This document shows positions 33,665 through 43,049 of a DNA stretch of 64,000 bases, one piece after another. Numbering within the stretch: the stretch's first letter is position 1; every line of letters begins with the position of its first letter. The stretch is from DATARH01 sp036489765. GTDB lineage: Bacteria > Pseudomonadota > Alphaproteobacteria > ATCC43930 > CGMCC-115725. The stretch spans positions 10,986-74,985 of the forward strand of contig DASXFE010000060.1 in the NCBI GenBank assembly GCA_036489765.1, in the 5' to 3' direction. The translations under genes were made by a program, and so were the position numbers. The notes below the pieces were generated by a model. That model searched no databases. It had not been told where the DNA came from and worked only from the letters and a program-made list of their open reading frames with translations.

Positions 33665-34228
33665 ATGGCTTCGAAATCGCCCGTCGGCATCAACCACATC
33701 GTCCTCAACGTCCGCGACATGGACGCGTCGCATCAATTCTGGACCGAGATCGTCGGGCTGCAGCAGGTCGGCGAGCTGCATCCGCGGACGGAGATGGGGA
33801 AGACGCCGCGCATGCAGTTCTACAGCGGCGACCATGACGGCAAGTTCACCCATCACGACGTCGCCCTTGTCGAAAACCCGAACCTGCCGCCGCCGGCCCC
33901 ATGGGGCCTCTTCGACAAGCCGGTCGCGATCAACCACGTCGCGATCGCGATGCCGAGCCGGGAGGCCTTTGTCGAGAAGCTCGCCGAGCTTCAGAAAAAG
34001 GGCGTCAAGTTCAACATGCGGGTCAACCACGGCGTGACCCACAGCGTCTACATCAACGACCCCAACGGCTACGGCGTCGAACTCCTCTACGAGCTGCCGC
34101 GCGAGATGTGGGAAAATGATATCGACGCCGGGATCAACTATTTCGAGCCTCTGCCGACCGAGGGCACCGAGGCGCTAATCGACGATCTCGAACACGCGCC
34201 GAGCTTTGGTAAAGCGGCGGCGGAGTAA
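33665..34228 (+). CDS. VOC-family protein (glyoxalase / extradiol dioxygenase-like)
   Basis: A 187-residue protein of two beta-alpha-beta-beta-beta modules. Metal-ligand candidates are the His of GINHIVLNV, the His of AINHVAIAM and the Glu of NGYGVELLYE, the usual VOC arrangement. It resembles catechol 2,3-dioxygenase-like members but the reaction is not determined by sequence. GGGAGGC precedes the ATG. It is monocistronic: a palindrome follows at 34237. Confidence 0.8.
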   Translation: MASKSPVGINHIVLNVRDMDASHQFWTEIVGLQQVGELHPRTEMGKTPRMQFYSGDHDGKFTHHDVALVENPNLPPPAPWGLFDKPVAINHVAIAMPSREAFVEKLAELQKKGVKFNMRVNHGVTHSVYINDPNGYGVELLYELPREMWENDIDAGINYFEPLPTEGTEALIDDLEHAPSFGKAAAE

Positions 34229-34236
34229 CCCGATTT

Positions 34237-34317
34237 CGTCATCCCGGCGCACGCCGGGACCCGCGCGTCAGCCGCTCGTGCGCTTGAACCGTGGGCCCCG
34301 CCGACGCCGGGGTGACG
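34237..34317. repeat. extended CGTCATCCCGGC palindrome
   Basis: Outer arms CGTCATCCCGGCG and CGCCGGGGTGACG separated by about 55 nt that itself contains a GGGACCC / GGGCCCC pairing. Same family as 9328, 36404 and 43050. Confidence 0.85.
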
Positions 34318-34383
34318 ATTTTAGAGCGCAATCCTTTTGCGCGTGAAGCGTTGGCCCCGGGGAAGCATGTTCCGGAGGGCCTG

Positions 34384-34557
34384 ATGCTCAAGCTCGCGCT
34401 GTTCTTTCTTGTCATCTCGCTGATCGCCGCGCTGTTCGGCTACACCGGCCTCGCCGCCGCAACCGGCGGGATCGCGAAGATCCTGTTCTTCGTCTTCCTC
34501 GTGATCTTCGTCGTCCTCTTGATCGCGGGGCTTGCGATCGGCTCCACTTTCTGGTGA
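34384..34557 (+). CDS. DUF1328 (YtjA-like) small membrane protein
   Basis: A 57-residue highly hydrophobic protein (MLKLALFFLVISLIAALFGY...) with two transmembrane segments around a GLAAATGGIAK turn. This is the hallmark of the DUF1328/UPF0391 family, found widely in Proteobacteria and often stress-induced. Strong CCGGAGG precedes the ATG. Function unknown. Confidence 0.88.
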   Translation: MLKLALFFLVISLIAALFGYTGLAAATGGIAKILFFVFLVIFVVLLIAGLAIGSTFW

Positions 34558-34628
34558 CGCGGTCAGCGAGAGGTCTATAGTTTCCCTCCGAGAGAAGGCC
34601 GACCGGCCCTACCTGAGGAGGAAACACG

Positions 34629-36332
34629 ATGGCCTACGATGTGCTGATCAAGAACGGCCGCGTCGTCGACGGGTCGGGGATGCCGTCATTCCACGGCGAT
34701 GTAGCCATCAGGGACGGCAAGATCGCCGAGATCGGCAAGTTGTCGGGCGCGGCGGGCCAAACCGTCGATGTCGGCGGCCAGGTCATCGCGCCCGGCTTTA
34801 TCGATAACCATTGCCATTACGACGCGCAGGTCACCTGGGACCCGCTCTGCTCGTTCTCCTGCGACCACGGCGCGACGAGCGTCGTCATCGGCAACTGCTC
34901 GCTCAGCCTTGCTCCGGTGCGCAAGGGCAACGAGAAGCGGATGGCCGAGTACCTGTCGTATGTCGAGGCCATCCCGATGGACGTCCTCAGCACGATCGAG
35001 GTCGACTGGGAATCCTTCCCGCAATACATGGACCGGCTCGACCGCAATCTAGGCGTCAATGTCGGGACGCTGATCGGCCACACCGCCGTCCGGTATTACG
35101 TGATGGGCGACGAGTGCCAGAAGCGCACCGCCCATGATTCCGAGATCAAGGAAATGCAGGCGGTCGTCCGCGACGGCATGGAGGGCGGCGCGCTCGGCCT
35201 CTCGGTGTCGCGCAACCGCGGCCATTACGACCCGCAGGGCGTCCACATCCCGGCGCTGTGGGCCGACGAAAAGGAGATCTTTGCGCTCGCCGACGTGCTG
35301 CGCGAGATGGGCACCGGCATCATCCAGTCCGGCGGCGGCCGTGACGCCGAGATGAAGGACGGGCTGATGGCGCGGCTTAGCGAGGCCTCGGGCCGGCCGG
35401 TCGTCTACAACAATCTTGGCCAGTCGGTGCGGCGGCCCGGCGAGTGGCAGAAGCACATGGACCGGGTCAACGAGACCTCGGCCCAAGGCATCCGTGCCTA
35501 CCCGCTCGCCTCGCCGAACACGACGACGCAGATCTTCAACATGTCCAACACCCAGGTCTTCCGCGGCTCGCCGACCTGGCACCCGATCCTGCTCTCCTCC
35601 GATGAGGAGAAGCTGCGCGCCTACGCCGACCCGGCGGTGCGCCAGAAGCTCCACGAAGAGATGGTCGAGTGGAAGGTCGAGATCCCGGGCAACACGATCT
35701 CGCGCGAATGGTACAACTATATCTGGGTCGAAGAGGTCAAACTCGACAAGAACAAGGACCTCGTCGGCAAGACCTTGAAGCAGGTCGCGGACATCCGCGG
35801 CAAGCGCATCATCGACGCGTTCCTCGACCTCGTCGTCGAAGAGAAGCTAGAGACCACCTTCATGCAGGCCGAGAACAACATCGACATCGAGGCGATGAAG
35901 GCGATCCTCAACTACCCGAACGCCCTGATCGGCCTCAGTGACGGCGGCGCGCACGTGCAGTACCACGGCGGCTACGGCTTCTCGACCCGGCTCCTCGGCG
36001 AGTGGGTCCGCGACAAGCAGATCATGAGCCTCGAAAACGCCGTGCGCCGCTTGACCTTCGACTCGGCTTCGACCTTTGGCCTCTACGACCGCGGCCTGTT
36101 GCGCCCCGGCATGGTCGCCGACATCACCGTCTTCGACCCCGAGACCGTCAAGCCGCTCCCCGAATACATCGTCCACGACTTCCCCGCCGGCGGCTGGCGC
36201 TTCAAGGAACCCGCAGCCGGCATCTACGCCACCTTCGTCAACGGCCAGATGCTGATGAAAGAAGGGTCGCACACCGGGAACCTGCCCGGCCACGTGCTGC
36301 GGAATTCGCGTTACCAAGCGGCACGAGGGTAA
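34629..36332 (+). CDS. amidohydrolase, N-acyl-D-amino-acid deacylase-like
   Basis: A 567-residue amidohydrolase-superfamily enzyme. Zinc ligands H61 and H63 lie in GFIDNHCHYDAQ, and the D-aminoacylase-type segment is GATSVVIGNCSLSLAP. Later active-site candidates are IGHTAVR and the Asp in IGLSDGGAHVQYH. The C-terminal strand closes the beta-sandwich (PGMVADITVFDPETV). It likely hydrolyses an N-acyl-D-amino acid or related amide in the cytoplasm. GAGGAGGAAA precedes the ATG; a terminator follows. Confidence 0.82.
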   Translation: MAYDVLIKNGRVVDGSGMPSFHGDVAIRDGKIAEIGKLSGAAGQTVDVGGQVIAPGFIDNHCHYDAQVTWDPLCSFSCDHGATSVVIGNCSLSLAPVRKGNEKRMAEYLSYVEAIPMDVLSTIEVDWESFPQYMDRLDRNLGVNVGTLIGHTAVRYYVMGDECQKRTAHDSEIKEMQAVVRDGMEGGALGLSVSRNRGHYDPQGVHIPALWADEKEIFALADVLREMGTGIIQSGGGRDAEMKDGLMARLSEASGRPVVYNNLGQSVRRPGEWQKHMDRVNETSAQGIRAYPLASPNTTTQIFNMSNTQVFRGSPTWHPILLSSDEEKLRAYADPAVRQKLHEEMVEWKVEIPGNTISREWYNYIWVEEVKLDKNKDLVGKTLKQVADIRGKRIIDAFLDLVVEEKLETTFMQAENNIDIEAMKAILNYPNALIGLSDGGAHVQYHGGYGFSTRLLGEWVRDKQIMSLENAVRRLTFDSASTFGLYDRGLLRPGMVADITVFDPETVKPLPEYIVHDFPAGGWRFKEPAAGIYATFVNGQMLMKEGSHTGNLPGHVLRNSRYQAARG

Positions 36333-36352
36333 TTCGCAGAGTATTATTGAAT

Positions 36353-36383
36353 AAGCCCGCCCTCGACAGCCGGCGGGCTTTTC
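36353..36383 (+). terminator. Rho-independent terminator after the amidohydrolase
   Basis: Stem AAGCCCGCC / GGCGGGCTT with a 10-nt loop, followed by TTTTC-type T-run (TTTTCAAC), 20 nt past the stop codon. The best classical terminator in the window. Confidence 0.85.
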
Positions 36384-36403
36384 AACCTCATTGTCAATTG
36401 TTC

Positions 36404-36437
36404 GGCCGTCATTCCGGCGAAGGCCGGGATGACGGCC
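36404..36437. repeat. palindrome of the CGTCATCCCGGC family
   Basis: 15-bp arms GGCCGTCATTCCGGC / GCCGGGATGACGGCC with one wobble, 4-nt loop. Lies between the convergent amidohydrolase and flavin monooxygenase genes. Confidence 0.85.
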
Positions 36438-36477
36438 GTAGAGGGCGTCGCCGCGACTTAACCTGTTGTTCCGGCCC

Positions 36478-37662
36478 CTACTTTGCTGCGTCTCTAACCG
36501 CGACCTTCCGCCCGAACTGCGGCATCACCCGTTCGGCCAACGCGTGGAATTGTTCGAGCATCAGCGCCTTCGGCGTCGTCAGCGGTGAGGAGAGGTTGAT
36601 GTGCTCCATTCCGGGGTATTTCTCCTCGACCCCCTTCAAGAACACGACGAGGTCGTCGGCCGTCCCGGCGAACCACGAGCCGAGGCCGACGAAATGCTCG
36701 GCGGTCGGCACACCCTTGGCATCCCACCCGCCGCGGTGGGCGATCGCGTCGATCTGGTCCGGCGTCACCCCCGGCACAAAGCCCAAGGGCGCGAACATCT
36801 TGGCGTGCTCTTCGTAGAGCGGCTTTAGCCGGCGGATCGCCTCTTCACGCGAGTCGGCGATCAGGTAGTGGATGCCGAGCGTCAGGTTCTCGCCGAGCTT
36901 CAGGTGCTTGCCGGCGCGCTCGGCAGCCTGTTGATATCCTTGGATCGGCCCGTCCTGCATCGTCGCCGCGCCGCCGCCGACCGCGCCCTTGATGTTGTGC
37001 TTGACCATGAAGTCGAGCCCGCGCGGGTTGGCGCTGACGATCGGCTGCCAACATTCGACCGGCAGGTGCACCGGCCGCGGCACGAGGGTCAGCTCCTTGA
37101 GCTGATAGCCGCGATAGGGCACTTCGGGGGGCAGCGTGTAGTGCTTGCCCTTATGCGAGAACGACGCGTTGTTGAACGCCTTGAAGCAAATCTCGACCTG
37201 CTCCTCGAAGAGCTCGCGGTTGGCGTTCTGGTCGAGCATCGGCGCGCCGAAGGTCTCGACCTCGCGGGTGTGATAGCCGCGTCCGACGCCGAACACGCAG
37301 CGCCCCTTGGTCATGATGTCGGCTACCGCGAAGTCCTCGGCGAGGCGCAGCGGGTGCCACATCGGCGCGATGTTGAAGCCGCAGCCGATCCTCAATTTCT
37401 CGGTCAGGTGGGCGAGGTGCACCGCGATCATCAGGATGTTCGGCAGGCACTCGTAGCCCTCGTACTGGAAATGGTGCTCGGCGAGCCAGAGCATGTCAAA
37501 GCCGAGCCCGTCCATCGTCTTGGCGATCGCCTCGGTCTTTTCGAACACGCCGGCGAGCTCGTCATTGCTGAAGCGCCGCTCGTTAGCCGGCGTCGCATCC
37601 TGGCCGTGATCCGGGAAATCGATATGACCGGCATAGACCGTGGTGAATTTGTTGATCGCCAT
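36478..37662 (-). CDS. LLM-class flavin-dependent oxidoreductase (luciferase-like)
   Basis: A 394-residue luciferase-family protein starting MAINKFTTVYAGHIDFPDHG. Typical segments are MLWLAEHHFQYEGY, RIGCGFNIAPMWHPLRLAED and RCVFGVGRGYHTREVE. AAAGGAG lies before the ATG at 37662; the open frame continues 121 codons upstream but without homology or ribosome site. It is the third LLM protein in the window and about equally distant from the other two by eye. Substrate unknown. Confidence 0.82.
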   Translation of the reverse strand: MAINKFTTVYAGHIDFPDHGQDATPANERRFSNDELAGVFEKTEAIAKTMDGLGFDMLWLAEHHFQYEGYECLPNILMIAVHLAHLTEKLRIGCGFNIAPMWHPLRLAEDFAVADIMTKGRCVFGVGRGYHTREVETFGAPMLDQNANRELFEEQVEICFKAFNNASFSHKGKHYTLPPEVPYRGYQLKELTLVPRPVHLPVECWQPIVSANPRGLDFMVKHNIKGAVGGGAATMQDGPIQGYQQAAERAGKHLKLGENLTLGIHYLIADSREEAIRRLKPLYEEHAKMFAPLGFVPGVTPDQIDAIAHRGGWDAKGVPTAEHFVGLGSWFAGTADDLVVFLKGVEEKYPGMEHINLSSPLTTPKALMLEQFHALAERVMPQFGRKVAVRDAAK

Positions 37663-38040
37663 GGGGGGCTCCTTTCGCCGCTTTTGCTGCCGCGCGTCGG
37701 GACAGGCTAGAGGATTATCCGCCGCTACGAAATCGCCGCGTTGACGAAGTTGTGATCGGAATCGCGGCGCCCGGGCCGAAACTAAGATTGCGAAGCACTC
37801 GCATATGCCTGGGATCGACCTCGCATGGAGTGCGCAACCGAAACGCGAGGGACAAGCCTCTTTGCACCGCGGCCATCCCTCGCGTTCTCGCGGGAAATCC
37901 GCCTGTTTCGCTGGCCAACCTTCGCCAGCCACGGTCAGACGCCTCCGGATCGCCGGTCTTGCGGCTCGAACGCGATTCAACCATTCCGCGAGGTCACGGT
38001 GTGGACGGGGCGGTGTGTGGGTCATGAGGGGGACGGGGTT
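37663..38040. other. 378-bp gap without an intact gene
   Basis: Upstream region of the flavin monooxygenase gene. No ORF here resembles a protein, no tRNA cloverleaf is seen, and no promoter with acceptable spacing was found. It leads into a probable gene remnant at 38041. Confidence 0.5.
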
Positions 38041-38239
38041 TGGAATTTCGGGGCGTCGGCGGCCGCGGCGGTAGCCGTCGCGGCGCCAACCTCGGCGCAG
38101 GAGACGCCGATGACGCCCGGCGGCGCCATCACCCTCCCCGCCATCAACGTTCAGGCGCTATTTCGTCGCCGCCCACGCCACCGGCGCCTATGTCGGCGAG
38201 CCGCTAAGCGCCTTCGCCAAGATCCATTTCGACTACTGA
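38041..38239 (+). pseudogene. possible remnant of an outer-membrane (TonB-receptor-like) gene
   Basis: One frame reads as the end of a signal peptide and a mature N-terminus (AVAVAAPTSAQETP, then GGAITLPAINVQA), like the start of TonB-dependent receptors. The frame then breaks near 38155. In another frame it continues RYFVAAHATGAYVG...KIHFDY-stop, with the terminal aromatic residue typical of outer-membrane barrels. The middle of the gene would be missing. This is an interpretation from two short segments and could be coincidence. Confidence 0.3.
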
Positions 38240-38296
38240 CGGGACTCGCGCAGCGGCCCGGTTGCCGCCGCCGCGCACGGCGCCCACATAAGGGGG

Positions 38297-38596
38297 ATGG
38301 ACGAACAAACTCGACGCCAGCCCGAACCCGAGATCATCCCACCCGGCGAGCCCCTCCCCTACCGCCGCACCGAGATCTGGGAGAGCCGTGACCCGGGCCA
38401 GATGCACCGCGTCTATATCCGGCAGATCGGGCCGCTCGGCGCGACGCTGCTGGCCGCCGGCGTCGGGGTGGCGGCAGTGATCGGACTCTTCTTCCTGATC
38501 AGCACGGCGATCTTCGGTCTCGCCGTAGTCGGAGCGCTGACGCTAGCCGGCATTGTCATGGGCATCTTGCGCGGGCCGCCCCGTTCGCTACGCTAG
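38297..38596 (+). CDS. small membrane protein, unknown function
   Basis: A 99-residue protein: a polar, Pro-rich N-terminal half (EIIPPGEPLPYRR), then two hydrophobic segments near residues 48-69 and 72-90. It has AGGGGG before the ATG and starts 33 nt before the TauD-like gene. No family recognised; codon use and ribosome site support a real gene. Confidence 0.65.
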   Translation: MDEQTRRQPEPEIIPPGEPLPYRRTEIWESRDPGQMHRVYIRQIGPLGATLLAAGVGVAAVIGLFFLISTAIFGLAVVGALTLAGIVMGILRGPPRSLR

Positions 38597-38629
38597 CTCC
38601 CGAGCAAAGACCAGCCGGGAGCCGCACCG

Positions 38630-39496
38630 ATGAACGACGCCATCCTCGCCACCCTCTCGATCGGGCCGCGCCTGTCGCCGGCGGGCGGTGTTGCGATTAC
38701 CGGGGCTGACCTGTCGCGGCCGTTCTCGCCGGCCGCGCGCGAGACGGTCTTCGCCGCCTTCTGCGCGCATCACGTCCTCGTCTTCCGCGACCAGGATCTG
38801 TCGAAGGCGGCGCAGCTTCATTTCACCGAGCAATTCGGCGAGATTGAGGAGCATGTCGGACGCCACGCCGCGGCCGACCGCTATGGCCTTGTCCACCTTG
38901 TCACCAATCTAGGCGCGGACGGGAACCCGACAACCAAGTTGAAGCAGTCCGGCAACTACCACTGGCACACCGACAAGTCATACCACGCGGTGCCGTCATT
39001 GATGACCGTGCTGCATGCCAAGGAGCTTCCGCCCCAGGGCGGCGACACCCAGTTCGCCAACATGGCGATGGCGTACGACGCGCTTCCCGACGCCGCCAAG
39101 CGGAAGATCGCCGGGATGCGGGTCGTCCATAGCTGGGCGGCGAGCCGCAAGCGGGCCGGCGCGCCGCCGCCCTCCGAGATCGAAATGACCGAGCGGCCGC
39201 CGGTCGACCACCCGCTCGTCCGCATCCACCCCGAGACCGGCGCCAAGACGCTCTATATCGGCAACCACGCCTCGCACATCCTCGGCATGCCCGAAGAAGA
39301 GGGCGACGCACTGCTGCAAGAGCTCCTGGAGCACGCGACCCAGCCGCAATTCGTCTACACGCACCACTGGCAGGACGGCGACCTGGTCCTGTGGGACAAC
39401 CGCTGTCTCCTCCACCGCGCCCTCGCCAATTACGAAATGGCGACGCACCGCCGCGTGCTGCACCGGACCGTGGTGACGGGGACGGTGCCGGTCTGA
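38630..39496 (+). CDS. TauD/TfdA-family 2-oxoglutarate dioxygenase, copy 1
   Basis: A 288-residue Fe(II)/2-oxoglutarate oxygenase. Metal ligands are H113 and D115 (WHTDKSY) and the distal H262 (CLLHRAL), with R275 for 2-oxoglutarate. Relatives cleave taurine, aryloxyalkanoates such as 2,4-D, or alkyl sulfates; the pocket does not tell which. GGGAG precedes the ATG. The family is repeated at 44732. Confidence 0.85.
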   Translation: MNDAILATLSIGPRLSPAGGVAITGADLSRPFSPAARETVFAAFCAHHVLVFRDQDLSKAAQLHFTEQFGEIEEHVGRHAAADRYGLVHLVTNLGADGNPTTKLKQSGNYHWHTDKSYHAVPSLMTVLHAKELPPQGGDTQFANMAMAYDALPDAAKRKIAGMRVVHSWAASRKRAGAPPPSEIEMTERPPVDHPLVRIHPETGAKTLYIGNHASHILGMPEEEGDALLQELLEHATQPQFVYTHHWQDGDLVLWDNRCLLHRALANYEMATHRRVLHRTVVTGTVPV

Positions 39497-39564
39497 GCCC
39501 CCTGACCTAGGAGAAATCGACCCTCACGGAGAAATTGTCGGGGTTGAATGGCTCAGACGAAAAA

Positions 39565-41610
39565 TCAATCCATCAGCTTGCGCATCAGGTAGGTGAATTC
39601 GAGCGCGGTGCGGCGGGCGCGTTCGTTCAGGTTCGCGGCGGCGGCGTGGCCGCCGTCGATGTTTTCGTAATAGAGGAACGGCAGGTTCATCGCCGCCATC
39701 TTCGCCGCCATCTTGCGGGCGTGGCCAGGGTGGACGCGGTCATCCTTGCTCGATGTCAGGAAGAACGGCTCGGGGTAGATCGTGCGCCCATCTTCGGAGT
39801 GGGCGCGCAAATTCTGATAGGGCGAAATGCGGCGGAGGAATTCCGCCTCCTCGGGGTTGTCGGGGTCGCCGTATTCGGCGATCCACGACGCGCCGGCGAG
39901 GAGCTTGTGAAAGCGCAGCATGTCGAGGAGCGGCACCTGGATCACGACGGCCCGGAAGAGCTCCGGCCGCTGCGTCAGCATCACCCCCATCAGGAGACCG
40001 CCGTTCGATCCCCCCATGATGCCGAGCCGGCGCGGCGAGGTGATCTTGCGTCGGATCAGATCCTCGGCGACGGCGATGAAATCGTCATAGGCGCGCTGGC
40101 GGTTGCCCTTGAGCGCAGCCTGATGCCATTCCGGCCCGAATTCGCCGCCGCCGCGGATATTGGCAACGACATAGACCCCACCCGGCTCGACCCATAATTT
40201 GCCGGCGGCCGCCACATAACCCGGCGTCATCGACACCTCGAACCCGCCATAGCCGTAAAGCACCGTCGGGTTGTTGCCGTCGCGCTTCATGTCGCGCGGC
40301 CGCACGACAAAATACGGGATCGCGGTGCCGTCCGAAGAAGTCGCCTCGAGCTGCTCGACCTCCGCGCGCGAGGCGTCGAAGCGCGGCGGCTGCGACTTTA
40401 CCCGCTCCGCCTTCCCGGCCGCGACATCCGCGAGGTAGAGCGTGTTCGGCAGCGTATACCCGGCAACATCGAGAAACGCCTGCTCGTCGCGGTCGCTCGC
40501 CGCGACGACCTGGATCGAGGCGTTGTCGACGAGCGGCAGCGGCGCGGAACTCCAGCCGCCGTTCTCGTGGCGATAGGTCTCCACCCGGCCGCGGACATTG
40601 CGGTAGATCACGACGACGAGGCGCGAGCGCGTCGACGCCACCCCCTCGACGGTCTCGCGCGACCCCGGCGCATAGATCAGCACCGGCGTCACGGCGTTCA
40701 TGTCGGCATGGCATTGCGCCAGATCGAGCGAGACGAGGGCGCCCGTCGGATAAGTCGTCCCGCCGTGCTCCCATTTTTCCCGCAGTCCGAAAACGAGCTG
40801 GCCCGACACATAGGCGACAAGGCCCGATCGCCCCGGCAGCGGCAGCGTCACCGGCCCGGCGTCGGTCAGCAGAAACCGCTCGCTGGTAAAGAAATCGACC
40901 GCGCGATCGACGACGATCCCCTGCACCGTTCCGTCGGGGTCGCGCAATACGCTCGCCCGGACGCTGACATCCTGCGGGGTACCGCGGAAGATCTCCTCCG
41001 CAGCATCGAGCGCCATGCCGCGCTTGAGGCGCTTCAGCACAAACGGATACCCCGAGTCGGTCATCGTGCCGGGGCCCCAGTCGCGGCCGACGATCAGCGT
41101 GTCTTCGTCGACCCAGCTCGCGTTCTGCTTTCCCTCCGGCAGCGAAAACCCGCCCTCGACGAACTCCCCGGCCTCGAGCTCGAACTCGCGGAGCACGGCG
41201 GCGTCCTTGCCGCCGTCGGAAAGGCGGATCAGCGCGAGCCGCTCTTCGGGCTCTAGGCTGGCGCGGCCTTGATAGACCCAGTTCTTTCCCTCGCGCGCGG
41301 CGAGCGCGTCGATGTCGAGCACGGTCTGCCAATCGGGCTCGGCCGTGCGATACGACGCGAGGCTGGTGCGCCGCCAGATCCCGCGCACGTGGTCGCGGTC
41401 CTGCCAGAAATTCGCCAGCCGGCCACCGACAAAGGCCGGATAGGCGATGCGGTCCTCGGCCGTGATGATCGCCAGCACCGCATCACGCAGCCCGGCATAG
41501 CGCGGGTCGGCCTCGATCTCGCCAAGGCTGCGCGCGTTCTGGTCTTTGACCCAGCCCAGCGCAGCCTCGCCGTCGACCTCTTCGAGCCAGAGGAACGGGT
41601 CTTCGGCCAC
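39565..41610 (-). CDS. prolyl oligopeptidase-family serine peptidase (S9)
   Basis: A 681-residue enzyme with an N-terminal beta-propeller and C-terminal alpha/beta-hydrolase. Catalytic Ser is in MGGSNGGLLMG, Asp in SSKDDRVHPGHA and His in IDGGHAAAAN, all in the S9A order. It would cleave short peptides after proline or act on related amides. No signal peptide is seen, so it is cytoplasmic. The best start is the GTG at 41610 (AEDPFLWLEEVDG follows), 4 nt after the MFS stop; the longer open frame overlaps the MFS gene. Confidence 0.85.
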   Translation of the reverse strand: MAEDPFLWLEEVDGEAALGWVKDQNARSLGEIEADPRYAGLRDAVLAIITAEDRIAYPAFVGGRLANFWQDRDHVRGIWRRTSLASYRTAEPDWQTVLDIDALAAREGKNWVYQGRASLEPEERLALIRLSDGGKDAAVLREFELEAGEFVEGGFSLPEGKQNASWVDEDTLIVGRDWGPGTMTDSGYPFVLKRLKRGMALDAAEEIFRGTPQDVSVRASVLRDPDGTVQGIVVDRAVDFFTSERFLLTDAGPVTLPLPGRSGLVAYVSGQLVFGLREKWEHGGTTYPTGALVSLDLAQCHADMNAVTPVLIYAPGSRETVEGVASTRSRLVVVIYRNVRGRVETYRHENGGWSSAPLPLVDNASIQVVAASDRDEQAFLDVAGYTLPNTLYLADVAAGKAERVKSQPPRFDASRAEVEQLEATSSDGTAIPYFVVRPRDMKRDGNNPTVLYGYGGFEVSMTPGYVAAAGKLWVEPGGVYVVANIRGGGEFGPEWHQAALKGNRQRAYDDFIAVAEDLIRRKITSPRRLGIMGGSNGGLLMGVMLTQRPELFRAVVIQVPLLDMLRFHKLLAGASWIAEYGDPDNPEEAEFLRRISPYQNLRAHSEDGRTIYPEPFFLTSSKDDRVHPGHARKMAAKMAAMNLPFLYYENIDGGHAAAANLNERARRTALEFTYLMRKLMD

Positions 41611-41614
41611 CCGA

Positions 41615-42913
41615 CTACTCGGCGGCGGCTGCGACGGCGTCGCCGCGGCGCGGCGCGGCGACGCCGACGATCGTGACGACCGCAGCGAGGACGCAGAACC
41701 CCGCCAGCGCGTAGAGCCCGCCCTGGAAGCCGCCGGTCTTGTCGGCAATCCAGCCGACGATCGTCGGCCCGAACCAGCCGCCGAGATTGCCGAGCGAGTT
41801 GATAAAGGCGAGCCCGGCGCCCGCGGCGGTGCCGCTGAGGATCGTGTTGGGCAATGACCAGAACGGCCCCTTCGACCCGTAGAACCCGACCGTCGCCAGG
41901 CACATCGCGGCGACTGCGACGATCGTCCCGACCATCAGTCCGGCAAACACCATCGCCGCCGCCGACAGGAGGCATCCGGCGAACAGGTTCCAGCGGCGCT
42001 CGTTCATCCGGTCGGAGAGATGCCCCCAGAGGATCATCCCCGCCACGCCGGCGATATAGGGGATCGAGGTGACGAACCCGGTCGCGAAATTCGACAGCCC
42101 CGCCTGCTTGATGATCTGCGGCGCAAACAGCACGAGCCCGACGCTCGGCGTGACGATGCCGAGATAGATAATGCCGAGCGCCCAGACGCGCGGGTCGACG
42201 AGGGCCTGCCACATCGAAATCTGGCCATGGGCGCCGGTGACCTCGCGCCGCTCGCGCTCCATCTCGGCCGCGAGCCACTGCTTCTCCTCTTGCGTCAACC
42301 AGTTCGCCTTCATCGGACCGTCAACGAGATAGAGCAGGCAGACGATCCCGAGGATCAAGGCGGGGATCCCCTCGCCGATAAACAGCCATTTCCACCCGGC
42401 AAGGCCCCAGGCGCCGTCGAGCAGCATCAGGTACGACGAGATCGGTCCGCCGATCGCCACCGCAACCGGGGTCGCGACGCCGAACCATGCGACCATCCGG
42501 CCGCGGTGCGCCGACGGGAACCAGAAGGTGAAATAGAGCAGCATCCCGGGAAAGAACCCGGCCTCGGCGACGCCCAGCAGGAACCGCAGGCCGATAAAGC
42601 TGGTCGTGCTCCAGACGAAGGCCATCGCCATCGACAGAAGCCCCCAGGTCAGCATGATCCGCGCGATCCAGAACCGCGCGCCGACCTTCATCAAGACGAT
42701 GTTGCTCGGGATCTCGAAGGCACAATACCCGGCATAGAAGCACCCGGCGCCAAACCCGAACGCGGTCGCGCTCAGACCCAGATCGCCCCGCATCGTCAAC
42801 GCCGCGAACCCGACGTTGATGCGATCGAGATAGCAGATGATCATGCACAAGCAGCCAAACGGCAGCAGCCGCAGGTAGATCTTGCGCATCGCCGAGCGTT
42901 CGATATCGGACAT
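41615..42913 (-). CDS. MFS transporter, anion:cation symporter (phthalate/galactonate-type)
   Basis: A 432-residue transporter with 12 predicted helices. The N-terminal YLDRINVGFAALTMRGDLGL and the EAGFFPGMLLYFTFWFP segment are diagnostic of the ACS family, which imports organic acids such as phthalate, tartrate or hexuronates with protons. AGGAAC lies upstream of the ATG. It is in an operon with the downstream prolyl oligopeptidase (4 nt between stop and start). Confidence 0.87.
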   Translation of the reverse strand: MSDIERSAMRKIYLRLLPFGCLCMIICYLDRINVGFAALTMRGDLGLSATAFGFGAGCFYAGYCAFEIPSNIVLMKVGARFWIARIMLTWGLLSMAMAFVWSTTSFIGLRFLLGVAEAGFFPGMLLYFTFWFPSAHRGRMVAWFGVATPVAVAIGGPISSYLMLLDGAWGLAGWKWLFIGEGIPALILGIVCLLYLVDGPMKANWLTQEEKQWLAAEMERERREVTGAHGQISMWQALVDPRVWALGIIYLGIVTPSVGLVLFAPQIIKQAGLSNFATGFVTSIPYIAGVAGMILWGHLSDRMNERRWNLFAGCLLSAAAMVFAGLMVGTIVAVAAMCLATVGFYGSKGPFWSLPNTILSGTAAGAGLAFINSLGNLGGWFGPTIVGWIADKTGGFQGGLYALAGFCVLAAVVTIVGVAAPRRGDAVAAAAE

Positions 42914-42989
42914 CGTTCGTTCCTGGCAAAAGTCGACGCGAAACCGTAGCCCGGGCCGCGCCGATCGGCCTCACGCAAATTCGGCACGC

Positions 42990-43021
42990 CCAGGTAGCGT
43001 CCCTGCCAGGTAGCGTCCCTG
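42990..43021. repeat. 16-bp tandem duplication
   Basis: CCAGGTAGCGTCCCTG occurs twice in direct succession in the divergent gap between the MFS and Ldh-type genes. It could be a duplicated operator or simple slippage. Confidence 0.9.
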
Positions 43022-43049
43022 CTTGAATACTCCGTCCATTTTCCCCCAT

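Noticed and set aside
34570..34628. TATAGT at 34576 as a -10 for the amidohydrolase gene
   Set aside because: No acceptable -35 lies 16-18 bp upstream, so it was not listed as a promoter.
37741..37800. TTGACG with a distant TAAGAT as a promoter
   Set aside because: The spacing is over 40 bp, far outside sigma-70 limits.
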